Shown here: positions 1-9,400 of the stretch, piece by piece
How positions within the stretch are numbered: the stretch's first letter is position 1
Layout of the letters: every line of letters begins with the position of its first letter
Assembly (NCBI GenBank): GCA_012959525.1
Contig: DUDB01000029.1
Location: 1-64,000, forward strand
DNA from: Planctomycetota bacterium
GTDB lineage: Bacteria; Planctomycetota; UBA1135; GCA-002686595
Length of the DNA stretch: 64,000 bases
Reading direction: 5' to 3'
Program-made: the position numbers and the translations under genes
Notes under the pieces: generated by a model
Told to the model about the DNA's origin: nothing
Database searches by the model: none
The model's input: only the letters and a program-made list of their open reading frames with translations

Positions 1-382
1 GCCGCTCAACGGCGGTGATCCCCACCGGCACGGCTATCACCACCCGCGGCTTCACCCAACGTGGGCCGTCTTGGACCTTGTTGATGAAGTAGCGCAGCAT
101 CTTCTCCGTCACCTTGGGGTTGGCGATAACCCCATGGCGCAGTGGCCGGATGGCTTCGATTTCCCCAGGAGTCTTGCCCATCATCTCCTTGGCCCGATAG
201 CCCACGGCGGTGCCGTCGAGGAGGACCTCGTTGGTGCCCTTCTTCACGGCCACGACGGAGGGCTCGTTGAGGATGATCCCCCGATCTCGGGCACAGACAA
301 GGGTGTTGGCGGTCCCGAGGTCGATGCCCACATCGACGGCCAGGCGTTGCGAGACCCACTCCAACGGATTGTTCCAACTCAC
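1..382 (-). CDS. mreB: Rod-shape-determining protein MreB, N-terminal part (runs off the window)
   Basis: Actin-like ATPase that polymerises under the inner membrane and guides lateral wall synthesis. The minus strand read from a GTG at 382 gives 127 residues with the MreB phosphate-1 signature [14 protein letters not shown] followed by [21 protein letters not shown] and [11 protein letters not shown], all classic MreB N-terminal motifs. The GTG start is preferred because AGGAG lies six bases upstream and no in-frame ATG precedes the motif. The gene continues past base 1, so about two thirds are missing. Two genes for membrane proteins, one with a coiled coil, lie just upstream on the same strand. 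Confidence 0.95.
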   Translation of the reverse strand, partial: MSWNNPLEWVSQRLAVDVGIDLGTANTLVCARDRGIILNEPSVVAVKKGTNEVLLDGTAVGYRAKEMMGKTPGEIEAIRPLRHGVIANPKVTEKMLRYFINKVQDGPRWVKPRVVIAVPVGITAVER

Positions 383-578
383 TAGGCACTCCTGCAGAAA
401 TTGAACTTGAAAACCAGCAGGTCCGAGACCCCGAACCGCCCGAGGCCTACCCACCATGGGAAGTGTTCAGAATGGGGAAGGCCGATTCAAGGACGCAATC
501 CGTTGTGGATGGATGGTTTTTCCTGCCGCATCCACAAGTCGCACATGGCCTGAAGCCCTCTCATGCTCCCTCAACGCA

Positions 579-624
579 ACACGCCTCCCGCTAGAGGAGG
601 CGTGTAACCGCCCTTTAGAGGCGG
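579..624 (-). terminator. Two adjacent GC-rich hairpins between mreB and the small membrane gene
   Basis: Bases 579-588 and 596-605 form a perfect 10-bp stem (ACACGCCTCC / GGAGGCGTGT) with a 7-base loop. Bases 608-612 and 620-624 form a second 5-bp stem, also with a 7-base loop. The loops are similar (CGCTAGA and CTTTAGA). They sit about 50 bases past the stop at 672 and about 200 bases before mreB. A terminator or attenuator is plausible, but there is no T-run on either strand. The remainder of 383-671 shows nothing I can assign. Confidence 0.4.
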
Positions 625-671
625 CGAGTCGCGCGCAGAACGCACGACCCATGAGGGCTTGGAGTGCCTTC

Positions 672-896
672 TTAGAAGAAAGTCCCTTGACCGAAGTAAC
701 TGGCCATGTGGTAGTCGACCATCAGGATCGTGGTGATCAGAACGACGGTCGTCACGATGACCATGCCGTCCTCCATGCCCATACCCTTGCCTTCTTCGAC
801 GACCTCCACCTCAGCGGCGGGTGCGGCCTTCTTCTCCTTGCGACCCTTGGATCCGGAACCGCCCCGGGAGCCTCGTTTCTTGCTGGATCTTGCCAT
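672..896 (-). CDS. Small basic single-pass membrane protein, function unknown
   Basis: 74 residues. The first third is very rich in Lys, Arg, Ser and Gly (MARSSKKRGSRGG), followed by an acidic stretch (EVEVVEEG) and one hydrophobic segment near residues 45-60 (VIVTTVVLITTIL). This suggests a cytoplasmic basic tail, a single helix in the inner membrane and a short outside end. The ATG is at 896, 23 bases after the stop of the upstream coiled-coil gene, so the two are probably co-transcribed. I do not recognise a family. Position just upstream of mreB suggests a cell-envelope role, but that is inference only. A longer plus-strand frame crosses this gene, but it has no protein-like features. Confidence 0.6.
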   Translation of the reverse strand: MARSSKKRGSRGGSGSKGRKEKKAAPAAEVEVVEEGKGMGMEDGMVIVTTVVLITTILMVDYHMASYFGQGTFF

Positions 897-919
897 GGTG
901 TGGAGTCCTGTTCGGTTGG

Positions 920-1777
920 CTAGATGCGGGTCGAGGCGCTATCGCCCTGGGAGATGCTGCGACCGTCATAAGTGTTGATGATCACCGCACTGCACATGTC
1001 AGGCTCAACGGTCTCCACGCGCACGCGGCCCTTGAACTGGCCACCGTCGTAGATATCGAAGGTGAAACCGCGCTTCACGCCGTCGTTGGCGCCGCGGTTG
1101 ATGGAAATCAGGCCGGGGTTGATGGCGTGGGACACCATCAGGACCGCTCCGTCAATCTGGGGCATGACGATGAAGTCCTCGGGGCGGGCTCCTGTGACGG
1201 CAATCATGGTGTCGAGGGCCGTCTGGGTGTCGCCAAGGGTCTTCTGGGTGCTGGTCAGATCAGTCGAGAGACTCGAGATCTGGTTGTTGGCCACGTCCAA
1301 GGCGCGCTGCAGTCGAGCCTGCTCAGCCTCGGCGCCCTCTTGAGCGTTTTCGGCGGCGTGACGGGCTTCGTCCGCACTGCGAGCTTGGCCTGCGGCGGCC
1401 TCGGCCCGGCTGGCCTGCTCCTTGTTGGTGGCGTCGTAGCTCTCCAAGGTGCCCGAGATTTTCTGCACGTCGGACTGCAGGCTGTCGTAACGACTCTGCA
1501 GGTCGGAGAGCTCACGCCCGTTGCGGTCGCGCTCAGCCTCGGCGGACTGTTGTCCACCGCGCGTGTTAGCGAGATCGCGCTCTAAGCCGCTCTTCTCGTT
1601 GTTCAGGTCGTCGATCTGACCATCGAGGTCGGCCTTGGTTGCAGCGTGGGCCACTACTTCGGCCTCGTGATCTGCTTTCCAGTTCTGGCTGTTGACGAGG
1701 TTGGAGGAGGCCCAGCCGAGGAAGGTCACGGCGAGTACCAGGTTCAAGACGATGAAGATACGTCCGATCGGGCTCAT
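920..1777 (-). CDS. Coiled-coil inner-membrane protein with a C-terminal beta-domain, possibly MreC-like
   Basis: 285 residues from the ATG at 1777. One N-terminal membrane helix (about residues 7-25) is followed by roughly 150 residues of heptad-rich Ala/Glu/Asp/Gln coiled coil. The last 75 residues look like a beta-domain: INRGANDGVKRGFTFDIYDG and GRVRVETVEP. The pattern N-x-G-x-x-D-G-V-x-x-G ... G-R-V is found in MreC, and similar wording occurs in the FlgT C-terminal domain. The architecture (membrane helix, coiled coil, beta-domain) and a same-strand mreB downstream favour a wall-elongation scaffold. The reading frame stays open to 2047, but the residues before 1777 look like leader noise. 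There is no clear Shine-Dalgarno; the start is preceded by a C-rich tract. Confidence 0.7.
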   Translation of the reverse strand: MSPIGRIFIVLNLVLAVTFLGWASSNLVNSQNWKADHEAEVVAHAATKADLDGQIDDLNNEKSGLERDLANTRGGQQSAEAERDRNGRELSDLQSRYDSLQSDVQKISGTLESYDATNKEQASRAEAAAGQARSADEARHAAENAQEGAEAEQARLQRALDVANNQISSLSTDLTSTQKTLGDTQTALDTMIAVTGARPEDFIVMPQIDGAVLMVSHAINPGLISINRGANDGVKRGFTFDIYDGGQFKGRVRVETVEPDMCSAVIINTYDGRSISQGDSASTRI

Positions 1778-2012
1778 GCTAGATCTGGGGGGGGGAGGGG
1801 AGGCCCCGTGAAGGGCGATCCGGCCATCGGGAGTCGAGCGAACCAACAGGGTCCGGCCGTTGAAAGAGGGGGCAGTCGAGTTCCTACCAGTCGCGCCTAT
1901 CGACACGGCCTGGGAGGGCGCGCGAGTATAGGTGGGGTCTAGGAGGGGGTCAAGCAGGAGTACTGGAGGGGATCGTGCAAGAACCGGAGTTCGAGCATGC
2001 CCCACCGGGCAC
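1778..2012. other. Leader region between lnt and the coiled-coil gene, with a 9-base G/C homopolymer
   Basis: 235 bases without a convincing gene. Bases 1787-1795 are nine consecutive G, then A and GGGG, so the minus-strand transcript has a C-rich pyrimidine tract 10-20 bases before the ATG at 1777 in place of a Shine-Dalgarno. Nothing else recognisable. Confidence 0.5.
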
Positions 2013-3866
2013 TCAGCCGTGGGTGGGCCTAACCCGTCCGGGGGCACCAGTTACCCCCCGGCCCCCGAAGACCACGAGGAGAACCACCAGGAGAGCCCAA
2101 AAAGCGGGCTGGTAGCGGCCCGTACGCACCCAGAAGGTGCGGTGAGCCCCCTCCCGGGGGCGATCGGTCCCAGGAATGTGCCCCCCTAGAGGCACAGGCA
2201 CCTGGACCCCCAGGGTGCCCCGAACCATCTTGCGCCGGCCCTCGCCATCCTCCAGAACGGCCACAGTCCGCCCCTCCGGGTCCACGACGATGGATACCCC
2301 TGAATTCGTAGCGCGGACCACACTGCGCCCCACGGCGACGGCTTTCATGCGCGTCATGGCCACGAGATGATCCATCTCCACGCTGCGCTTGTACCAGGCC
2401 TCGTTGGAGAGAATGCAGAAGAAGTCGACCTCTCCGCGCTCAAGGGGTTCCCGATAGGGGTCGTCGAAGACGTTGTCGTAGCAGATGGAGACGCCCATGG
2501 CCCATGTGAGGCCATCCCGCCCCTTCACGGGCAGGACGCCGGCACGCTCCGCCGGGACGAAGTCGGGCACGTACCCGCCGACCTTGCGCAGGGCCGCCAG
2601 CACAAACGGCATCGAAGTGTAGGGGTCCGCCTGCTCCGCACCGGGAACAAGGTGCACCTTGGAAGCCAGGTGCGGCCCACCTTCGGGCCCCCACAGCGCG
2701 GCGGAGTTCTGCTTGCGGATCACGTCACCGTCCACGACCCAGGTGATGAGCCCTGTCAGAAATGATGTGCCCACCGGCAGGACTCCTACGCCGCGCAGGG
2801 CGTCGGCGTGCCAGGGGGCGCCGGCCATCTGATTCAGGGCCGGGGCCCACCGGCCGCGCCCCGCGGTGAGCGGGTCCACGCGCCCCAGCAACACGCCCTC
2901 CACAAATGTCGCCGCTCCCGCGGCGTTCCTGGCCAACTTGTCGGCGTCCAGGGTCCAGCCAGCGTGTTCCAATGTCCCCATGCCTCCTCGCTGAGCCTCC
3001 ACCACGCCAACTCCTGGAAGGAAGAACGGCAGCATGCTCTCACCCCAGACCACCAGGACCGGCGGCTCCGCCATGGACTGCAACCCTTCATGAGTCAGAT
3101 CCACGGCATCGCGATAGAGCTCCTGGAGCGGATCCGTCCCGAATGCCTTGATGGCCTGCTCGATTCCGGGCTGGACGAGCAACACACGCGGGCCCGGTTC
3201 GGTGGCGGGCGCGGGAGAGAGGCACAGCGCGAACGCTAGGGCCAGGGGCCCCAGGCCAAGCACGTGCACGCAGGAGTGGGGAAAAGCCATGGCCCCTTCG
3301 GGCCCCAATCGCCTCAGGCGCAAGAGATCCGCCACCCAACCGCAGAAGGCTGCGAAGACCCAGGTCAAACCCCAGGTGCCCCAGACGCGGGCGCTCCCGA
3401 TGAGCCAGTCCGTGTCGTGGGCGAAGAGGCCCAAGCGCCACCAGCCGAAGGAGAGGGGCGCGGGCATCAGCCAGCGCAGGAGCTCTGCCATCATCCAAGC
3501 CGTGGGCACGGCCAGAGCAAGGGGATAGCGGCGGACCATGCGACGCAGAGCCACCCCGCCCAGGGCCATCCAAAACCCCGGAATGATGGTCATGGGTATG
3601 AGCAGCCAAGGCAACAAGTGGTGCATCCACAAGCTCATGCCTCCCACCCCCAGGGCGCAGGCCGCCCATTCGGCAAGGAATGCGCGCGGGCCCGGGCGGC
3701 AGCTGTAGTAGGCCCAGGGGACCAGAGCCACGAAGGCCGTATGCCCGAATCCGTCCGGGCGCCCCAAGCCCGGCTGACTGCCATAGATCAGGATCCAGGT
3801 AGCCAGGGTGGCCAGGAAGCGTCGGCCGGGAGCAAGGTCCGGGAGCGATGCGGGGTCGGTGGGCAT
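2013..3866 (-). CDS. lnt: Apolipoprotein N-acyltransferase
   Basis: Inner-membrane enzyme that adds the third acyl chain to the N-terminal Cys of lipoproteins. From ATG 3866 the protein has 617 residues. An N-terminal half with several membrane helices (about residues 18-215) is followed by a periplasmic carbon-nitrogen hydrolase domain (about 225-560) and one C-terminal helix (about 587-602), the usual Lnt layout. The nitrilase-type catalytic triad is visible: Glu276 in VVWGESMLPFF, Lys403 in ASKVHLVPG and Cys462 in GVSICYDNVF. It is longer than the typical 500-550 residues because of extra sequence at about 285-375. Several lipoproteins in this window (for example at 5185 and 30016) would be substrates. 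It follows moeA by 28 bases on the same strand. Confidence 0.93.
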   Translation of the reverse strand: MPTDPASLPDLAPGRRFLATLATWILIYGSQPGLGRPDGFGHTAFVALVPWAYYSCRPGPRAFLAEWAACALGVGGMSLWMHHLLPWLLIPMTIIPGFWMALGGVALRRMVRRYPLALAVPTAWMMAELLRWLMPAPLSFGWWRLGLFAHDTDWLIGSARVWGTWGLTWVFAAFCGWVADLLRLRRLGPEGAMAFPHSCVHVLGLGPLALAFALCLSPAPATEPGPRVLLVQPGIEQAIKAFGTDPLQELYRDAVDLTHEGLQSMAEPPVLVVWGESMLPFFLPGVGVVEAQRGGMGTLEHAGWTLDADKLARNAAGAATFVEGVLLGRVDPLTAGRGRWAPALNQMAGAPWHADALRGVGVLPVGTSFLTGLITWVVDGDVIRKQNSAALWGPEGGPHLASKVHLVPGAEQADPYTSMPFVLAALRKVGGYVPDFVPAERAGVLPVKGRDGLTWAMGVSICYDNVFDDPYREPLERGEVDFFCILSNEAWYKRSVEMDHLVAMTRMKAVAVGRSVVRATNSGVSIVVDPEGRTVAVLEDGEGRRKMVRGTLGVQVPVPLGGHIPGTDRPREGAHRTFWVRTGRYQPAFWALLVVLLVVFGGRGVTGAPGRVRPTHG

Positions 3867-3894
3867 AGGCGAAGAAGCCACTTTGGATTGACGC

Positions 3895-5100
3895 CTATAA
3901 GTAGAGTGAACGGTAGGGCAGGAACTCGCCGGGCTGGGCTTCGCCCCCCGGCTCCAACACGGCCAGTGCCGTGGCGGTCGAGAGGCCCACGATGTCAGCG
4001 GAACCCGACCAGTCAATCGGGGTCAACAGGTCGCGACCCTCATCATCCTGGGTAACCGTCACAGGCAGATGCTGCTGGCGTGGACCGCTATGCAGGCTGG
4101 GTCCGTTCCAGCATCCCAGCCGCAAGTCGATTATCTCCACCGAGGCTCCCTCCAAGCGCGCCAGGGCCGGCCGTACAAACACCTCATGGTCCAGGAGGCA
4201 AGACACGGGGTTTCCCGGGAGGGCGAAGACCAGGGTGCGATCCCGCTTGCCGAACCACAGAGGCTTGCCCGGCTTGATGGCGACCTTGTGGAAGATCTGC
4301 TCGACTCCCAACTCCAAGAACGCCTCTGCCACCAGGTCGTAGCGGCCCATGCTCACACCGCCGGTGGTCAGAACGACGTCCGCGTCCTCAAGGGCTTCAC
4401 CAAAGCTCTGCACCAGCTGTTCGGGTTCATCCCGCACCAGGCCCAGACAGTTCACCTCAGCCCCTGCACGCTCAGCCAGAGCCGCCAGGTGCAGGGTGTT
4501 GGTCTCGCGGATCTGCCCCATTCCAGGAGTCTGAGTGGGCGGCACCAATTCGTCTCCGGTGGTCAGAATCGTCACGCGCGGCTGTCGCCAGACGGGAACG
4601 GGATCACACCCGACGGCGGCGAGGACTGAGAGGTCCGTCGGGCTCAGGCGATGGCCCGCGCTCTTGACCCGTCGGCCCACTTCGAGATCTTCGGCCTTGG
4701 CGCAGATGTTCTGCTGCGCCCGGTGTTGCCCATCGACGTGAACCTTGTCCCCCTCGCGGTGGGTCTGCTCCACCATGACGACCAAATCACAGGCATCAGG
4801 CACCTCGGCACCTGTGTAAATCTCAACGCAGGTCCCCGTGGAAACCGGCCTCTGGAAAGGCGCGCCTGCTCGAGACTCACCCACACAAGTCAAAGGGGAG
4901 CGCTCGGGCTCCGCTAGATCCGCGTAAGACATGGCGAAACCGTCCATGGCACTCTTACGAAAGGGGGGCATGTCCACGTCCGAGAAAACATCTTGAGCGA
5001 GGACACGGCCAGCAGCGGTGCGTAAGGGTATGGTCTGCCCCTCGCACAGAGGCGTGCAAGAGGCGAGAATCTGTGCCCGTGCTTCGTCCGGGTTGAGCAT
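3895..5100 (-). CDS. moeA: Molybdopterin molybdenumtransferase MoeA
   Basis: Inserts molybdate into adenylylated molybdopterin, the last common step of Moco synthesis. 401 residues from the ATG at 5100, normal MoeA length. Motifs seen: MPPFRKSAMDGFA near the N-terminus (MoeA domain I/II), ILTTGDEL and TTGGVSMGRYD (the MogA-like catalytic domain), then KPGKPLWFG and FALPGNPVSCL, and a C-terminal beta-domain. The frame is open to 5145, but the conserved start and the shorter intergenic space favour 5100. It is divergent from the efflux adaptor at 5185. No other Moco gene is in the window. Confidence 0.95.
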   Translation of the reverse strand: MLNPDEARAQILASCTPLCEGQTIPLRTAAGRVLAQDVFSDVDMPPFRKSAMDGFAMSYADLAEPERSPLTCVGESRAGAPFQRPVSTGTCVEIYTGAEVPDACDLVVMVEQTHREGDKVHVDGQHRAQQNICAKAEDLEVGRRVKSAGHRLSPTDLSVLAAVGCDPVPVWRQPRVTILTTGDELVPPTQTPGMGQIRETNTLHLAALAERAGAEVNCLGLVRDEPEQLVQSFGEALEDADVVLTTGGVSMGRYDLVAEAFLELGVEQIFHKVAIKPGKPLWFGKRDRTLVFALPGNPVSCLLDHEVFVRPALARLEGASVEIIDLRLGCWNGPSLHSGPRQQHLPVTVTQDDEGRDLLTPIDWSGSADIVGLSTATALAVLEPGGEAQPGEFLPYRSLYL

Positions 5101-5184
5101 GGTCGGAAGTGTAACTCCCGGCCCAGTGCTTCGCCGCCCTCGCACCTTCCACCTTTTCCTTCAGCCCCGTTCTGCCCACCTGCC
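5101..5184. promoter_or_regulatory. Divergent intergenic region, moeA / efflux operon
   Basis: 84 bases that must contain the start signals for both moeA (minus) and the RND operon (plus). It is pyrimidine-rich on the plus strand (CTTCCACCTTTTCCTTCAG). I see no convincing -10/-35 pair or operator dyad. Confidence 0.35.
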
Positions 5185-6471
5185 GTGTCCCGAACCCACC
5201 TCTCCGTCGTCTGTTTTTCACTCCTGGCTCTCGGGAGCTGCAAGCCAACGGGCGCAGATGCCGCCAGCAACCCGCTTGAAGGCGCGCAGATCAAGCGCAG
5301 CGCCGTCATACAGGTGCGAACGGCCCCCGTGCAGCAGAGGGAGATGGTGCGCACGACTTCAACGACGACCAACATCGAGTCGGTCAACGAGATCCAGATT
5401 TTCCCTCGCTCGACGGGAGTGATCACATCGATCCTGGTGGAAGAAGGGGACCGGGTGGAAGCGGGTGAGGTCTTGGCCGTAATCGATCCACGCGAGGCAC
5501 AGGCCTCCCTGGCCGATGCCCAGATCGCACTCAAGGAAGCAAACGAAGCCACCTCGCGGCTGGCGCTCACCCGCGATGAAGCCGATCAGAGGGTCGCGCG
5601 CGGTCGCCTCGCCTGGGAACAGGCCCAACGCGAGGTGCAGCGCAATGAGGAGGCCGGCCTGCTCTCTGAGGTAGACCTGGATAAATTGCGCCTAACCCGC
5701 GATACCAGCGAGCACGACTACCTCGCCACCAAGCTTTCGGCTCAGGGCAGCCAGCAGGAGCTGGAACGCCAGAAGACGGTCATCGAGCGGGCCGAGCTCA
5801 CGGTGCAACGGCAGGAGCTGGCCCTCAGTTACACCCAGATCGTGGCGCCGTTCACGGGCATCCTCGCCTCGCGCACAATCAAGGTCGGCGACTCGGCTGG
5901 CGGGACTACCGCCGCCTTCACCCTCACCGACCCCGACAATCTTCGCGCCATCGTCTACCGGCCGCAGCGCGAAATGAGATTCTTCCAGACCTCGAGAGAC
6001 CTGAGCGCGATTGAGATCAGGGTGCAGCCCGAAGCCCTGCCCGGTCAGGTTTTCAAAGGCACGATCAACTTCCTCTCCCCCACTATCGACGCGACCTCTG
6101 GCTCGTTCCGGATCACGCTATCTCTAGACCAATTGACCACCGAGAGCGCAGGGCTGCGCCTCGCTCCGGGCATGTTGGCGCGCATCGACATCGTTACCGA
6201 GCGGAGGCCCAATGCGCTGGTCGTTCCCAAGCGCGCTCTTCGCCGTGAAGGAGACGCCCAGTTCATTTTTGTCGTACGCGCGGGCAAGGCCGTCCGGCTG
6301 AAAGTGGAGGAGGGCCTCTCCGACGATGAGTTTGTTGAACTGGTCCTGGCGGCTGAGAACTCCATCGAGGCTGGTGAGGCGGTGATCGTCGTGGGTAACC
6401 GTGACCTGGAAGGCGGCGAAGACGTGCGGGTCAATACGCTGGACGATGGGCAAGAGAACAGCGACGCCTAG
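5185..6471 (+). CDS. RND efflux periplasmic adaptor (membrane-fusion) lipoprotein
   Basis: Links an inner-membrane RND pump to an outer-membrane channel. 428 residues from a GTG. The N-terminus has a lipobox LALGSC, so Cys19 is the likely lipidated residue. A biotinyl-lipoyl-like hairpin follows (GVITSILVEEGDRVEAGEVL), then an alpha-hairpin of about 100 residues, a second lipoyl half (YTQIVAPFTGILASRTIKVG) and the beta-barrel and membrane-proximal parts. This is the AcrA/MdtA (HlyD) layout. The stop at 6471 is one base from the first pump's ATG, so the genes are coupled. Substrate cannot be told from sequence. No regulator or TolC gene is adjacent. Confidence 0.93.
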   Translation: MSRTHLSVVCFSLLALGSCKPTGADAASNPLEGAQIKRSAVIQVRTAPVQQREMVRTTSTTTNIESVNEIQIFPRSTGVITSILVEEGDRVEAGEVLAVIDPREAQASLADAQIALKEANEATSRLALTRDEADQRVARGRLAWEQAQREVQRNEEAGLLSEVDLDKLRLTRDTSEHDYLATKLSAQGSQQELERQKTVIERAELTVQRQELALSYTQIVAPFTGILASRTIKVGDSAGGTTAAFTLTDPDNLRAIVYRPQREMRFFQTSRDLSAIEIRVQPEALPGQVFKGTINFLSPTIDATSGSFRITLSLDQLTTESAGLRLAPGMLARIDIVTERRPNALVVPKRALRREGDAQFIFVVRAGKAVRLKVEEGLSDDEFVELVLAAENSIEAGEAVIVVGNRDLEGGEDVRVNTLDDGQENSDA

Positions 6472-6472
6472 A

Positions 6473-9400
6473 ATGGGACCGAGCTCCGATCAGCCGCCTG
6501 CGTCGGCAGCCTCCTCAGGGAGGTCGTCACTTCTGGCTTTTGTGGCCACACGGCCGGTGGCCATCTCCATGTTCTTCACCGCCTTGGCGGTCTTCGGCCT
6601 GGTGTCCCTGGCCAAGCTGCCCATGGACCTGCTGCCCGAGATCAGCTATCCGACGCTGACGGTTCGCACGGCCTTCCCCGGGGCGGCACCCGAGGATGTG
6701 GAAGACCGCTGCTCGGTACGCATCCAGGAGACCCTCTCCACCATCGGTGGGTTAGTGCGAGCGACCTCCACTAGCCGCGCAGGCTTCTCGGACGTCACCC
6801 TGGAGTTCGAGTGGGGAATGGAAATGACGTACGCCGTCCAGGAGGTGCGCGACCGGCTGGATGGCGTACGCCTTCCCAATGCGGCGGAGCGTCCCTTGAT
6901 CCTGCGCTACGACCCCAACCTGGACCCCATCCTGCGCATCGGCTTGACCCCCCCCGAGGGCACCGCGGACAGCAACTCGCAGTTCATCCACCTGCGCTGG
7001 GTGGCAGAGAAGAAGATCAAGCGCGAGCTGGAGGGCATTGAAGGCGTGGCCGCCGTCCAGGTACGCGGGGGTCTGAACGAAGAGATCCGCGTCAGCGTGG
7101 ATCCGGGCAAGCTGGCGGCTCACAACATTGACTTGGCCACGATCGCTACGCGCCTCAGCCAGGAGAACCTGAACGCGTCCGGAGGGCGCATCAGAGAGGG
7201 CTCCACCGAGTACCTGGTGCGCACGCTGAACGAGTTCCAAGACCTGGAAGAGATCGAGAGCCTCGCTATCGTGCGCCGTGGAGACACCCAGATCCGCATC
7301 AGGGACGTGGCGAATGTGCAGCGCACCCATGCCGAGCGCGAAGTCATCACGCGCCTTGAGGGGCGAGAAGCGGTGGAGATCGCCATCTACCGCGAGGCCG
7401 GAGCCAACATCGTCGACGTGGCCGAGAGCGTACGCAATGCCGTCTTTGGCACGGAGAAAGCGCGCAAGATAGCCCAGGCAAAGCGCGCCGAGGGCAAGAC
7501 GCGCACCCGTGATCTGAACTGGCAGGAACGCCAGCAGTTGAGTTTCCTAGCCTGGACCCTAGCTGACGAAGGGGAACTGGAAGTGCTCTCGGACCAGTCG
7601 ACGTTCATCGGCGCGGCAGTCAAGGACGTGCGTGATGCCGCCATATTCGGCGCTCTCCTGGCCATCGCCGTCATGTGGGTTTTCTTACGGCGCTTGTCTT
7701 CGACCGTGATCATTGGGTTGGCCATTCCGATTTCGGTAACCGTCACCTTTGCGCCCATGTTCCTGCTGGGCGTCTCCTTGAACGTCATGTCACTTGGGGG
7801 CCTCGCTCTTGGGATCGGCATGCTGGTAGACAACGCCATCGTTGTCCTGGAGTCCATCACGCGCTGCCGGGATGAGGGCGACTCCCAGGCGAAGGCTGCC
7901 GTGCGCGGGGTAAGCGAGGTGGCAGGCGCCATCATCGCCTCGACCCTGACCACGGTGGCGGTCTTCGCGCCAATCGTCTTCGTGCACGGGATCAGCGGTC
8001 AGATATTCGGCGACCAGGCGGTGACGGTCGTCTCTGCCCTGCTGGTCTCCCTGCTGGTGGCCGTGCTGTTCATTCCAATGCTGTCCAGCATGGGTCTGGC
8101 GAAGGCCGAGGAAGCGACGGAAGAAACGGAGCCGACGAAGCCCTCGGAGGGGATGCTCTCAAACCTGGAGTGGAGCGCGTCCCAGTTGATTCCCAATGTG
8201 TTGTCCATTGCTGGGCGAGTCGCCTTGGCGGCAATCGCCCTCACGCTACGCGGCGCGCTGGTGCTTGGGGCCGTCCTGGGTCGCGTCCTATCGATCCTGA
8301 CTGCTCCCCTCCGCGGGGCCTTCGATGCAGCATGGAACTCCCTGGAGAGGTCCTACCCCAAGCTCCTGCGCAGGTCCCTGGATCGCCCTGTCCTGGTCTT
8401 GGCACTGGCCGCGTTCCTGACCCTCGGCGCGTGGTTCAAGGTGGACGACCTTGGGGTGGAGCTGCTGCCCGAAATCCACCAAGGGGAGTTCACCGCGCAT
8501 ATCGGCCTGGAGGTGGGCACCCCCATCGCCGTCTCCGATCGGCTCTTCAGCAGCCTGGCACGCGAGATAGGGGCCTTTCCGGAAGTCCAAACCACTGCGC
8601 TGACCGTCGGAGTGGAGAAGGACACCCTGACGCGCGAGATCGAGGGCGATCACACCGCCCGGCTGACTGTGCGCCTAACCCCGGACCACTCGGGGATCGA
8701 GGAGGAGCAGAAGGTGGTGGAAGCTGCCCGACGCGTTTTTGAACTGCGGCCTGAAGTACGCACCGTGGACATCTCCCGGCCCACCCCATTCGCTCTGGAG
8801 TCCCCCATCGCCGTGGAGATCCGCGGTCACGACCTCGAGGTACTGGGTCAGGTCGCGGAGGACGTGCAGGACCGGCTCAGGTCGATCGAGGGCCTGACCG
8901 ACGTGCGCAGCACTGTGCGCCCGGGCCACCCAGAAGCCCGGGTCACGTTTGATCGCGACAAGCTGCTTGAGTACGGCTTGGACCTAGGACAGGTGGCGAC
9001 CCTCGTTCGCAACCAGGTCATGGGAAGTGTCGACACACGCTTTGTCGAAGGTGAAGAGCGCATTGACATCCGGGTCGAGGGCGATGAGCGGGTGCTGACC
9101 AACATCGACAGCGTGCTCGATCTCGTGGTCAACCCCACTTCGGACCGGCCCGTTCGCTTGCGCTCCATCGCACACATCGACGAGACACGCGGGCCGGCCG
9201 AGATCCGTCGCATCGGCAACAGTCGAGCCGTCGTCGTCACCGCGGCCAGCTCGGGAATCGACCTGGGCGGATTGACTACCCGCATCGAAGAGCAGCTCAG
9301 AGGACTCGATCACCCCGCCGACGTGTTGGTGGAGATGGGCGGCCAAAAACGGGAGATGGACGAGGGTCAGCGCAGCCTGATGTTCGCTCTGGCCCTGGCC

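Noticed and set aside
456-923. 155-residue plus-strand open frame over the small membrane protein gene
   Set aside because: No recognisable features, and it crosses two hairpins. The minus-strand 74-residue frame has a clear membrane-protein layout.
6401-6472. Extended start of the first RND pump
   Set aside because: The extra 24 residues overlap the adaptor gene and look non-pump-like; helix 1 fits the ATG at 6473.
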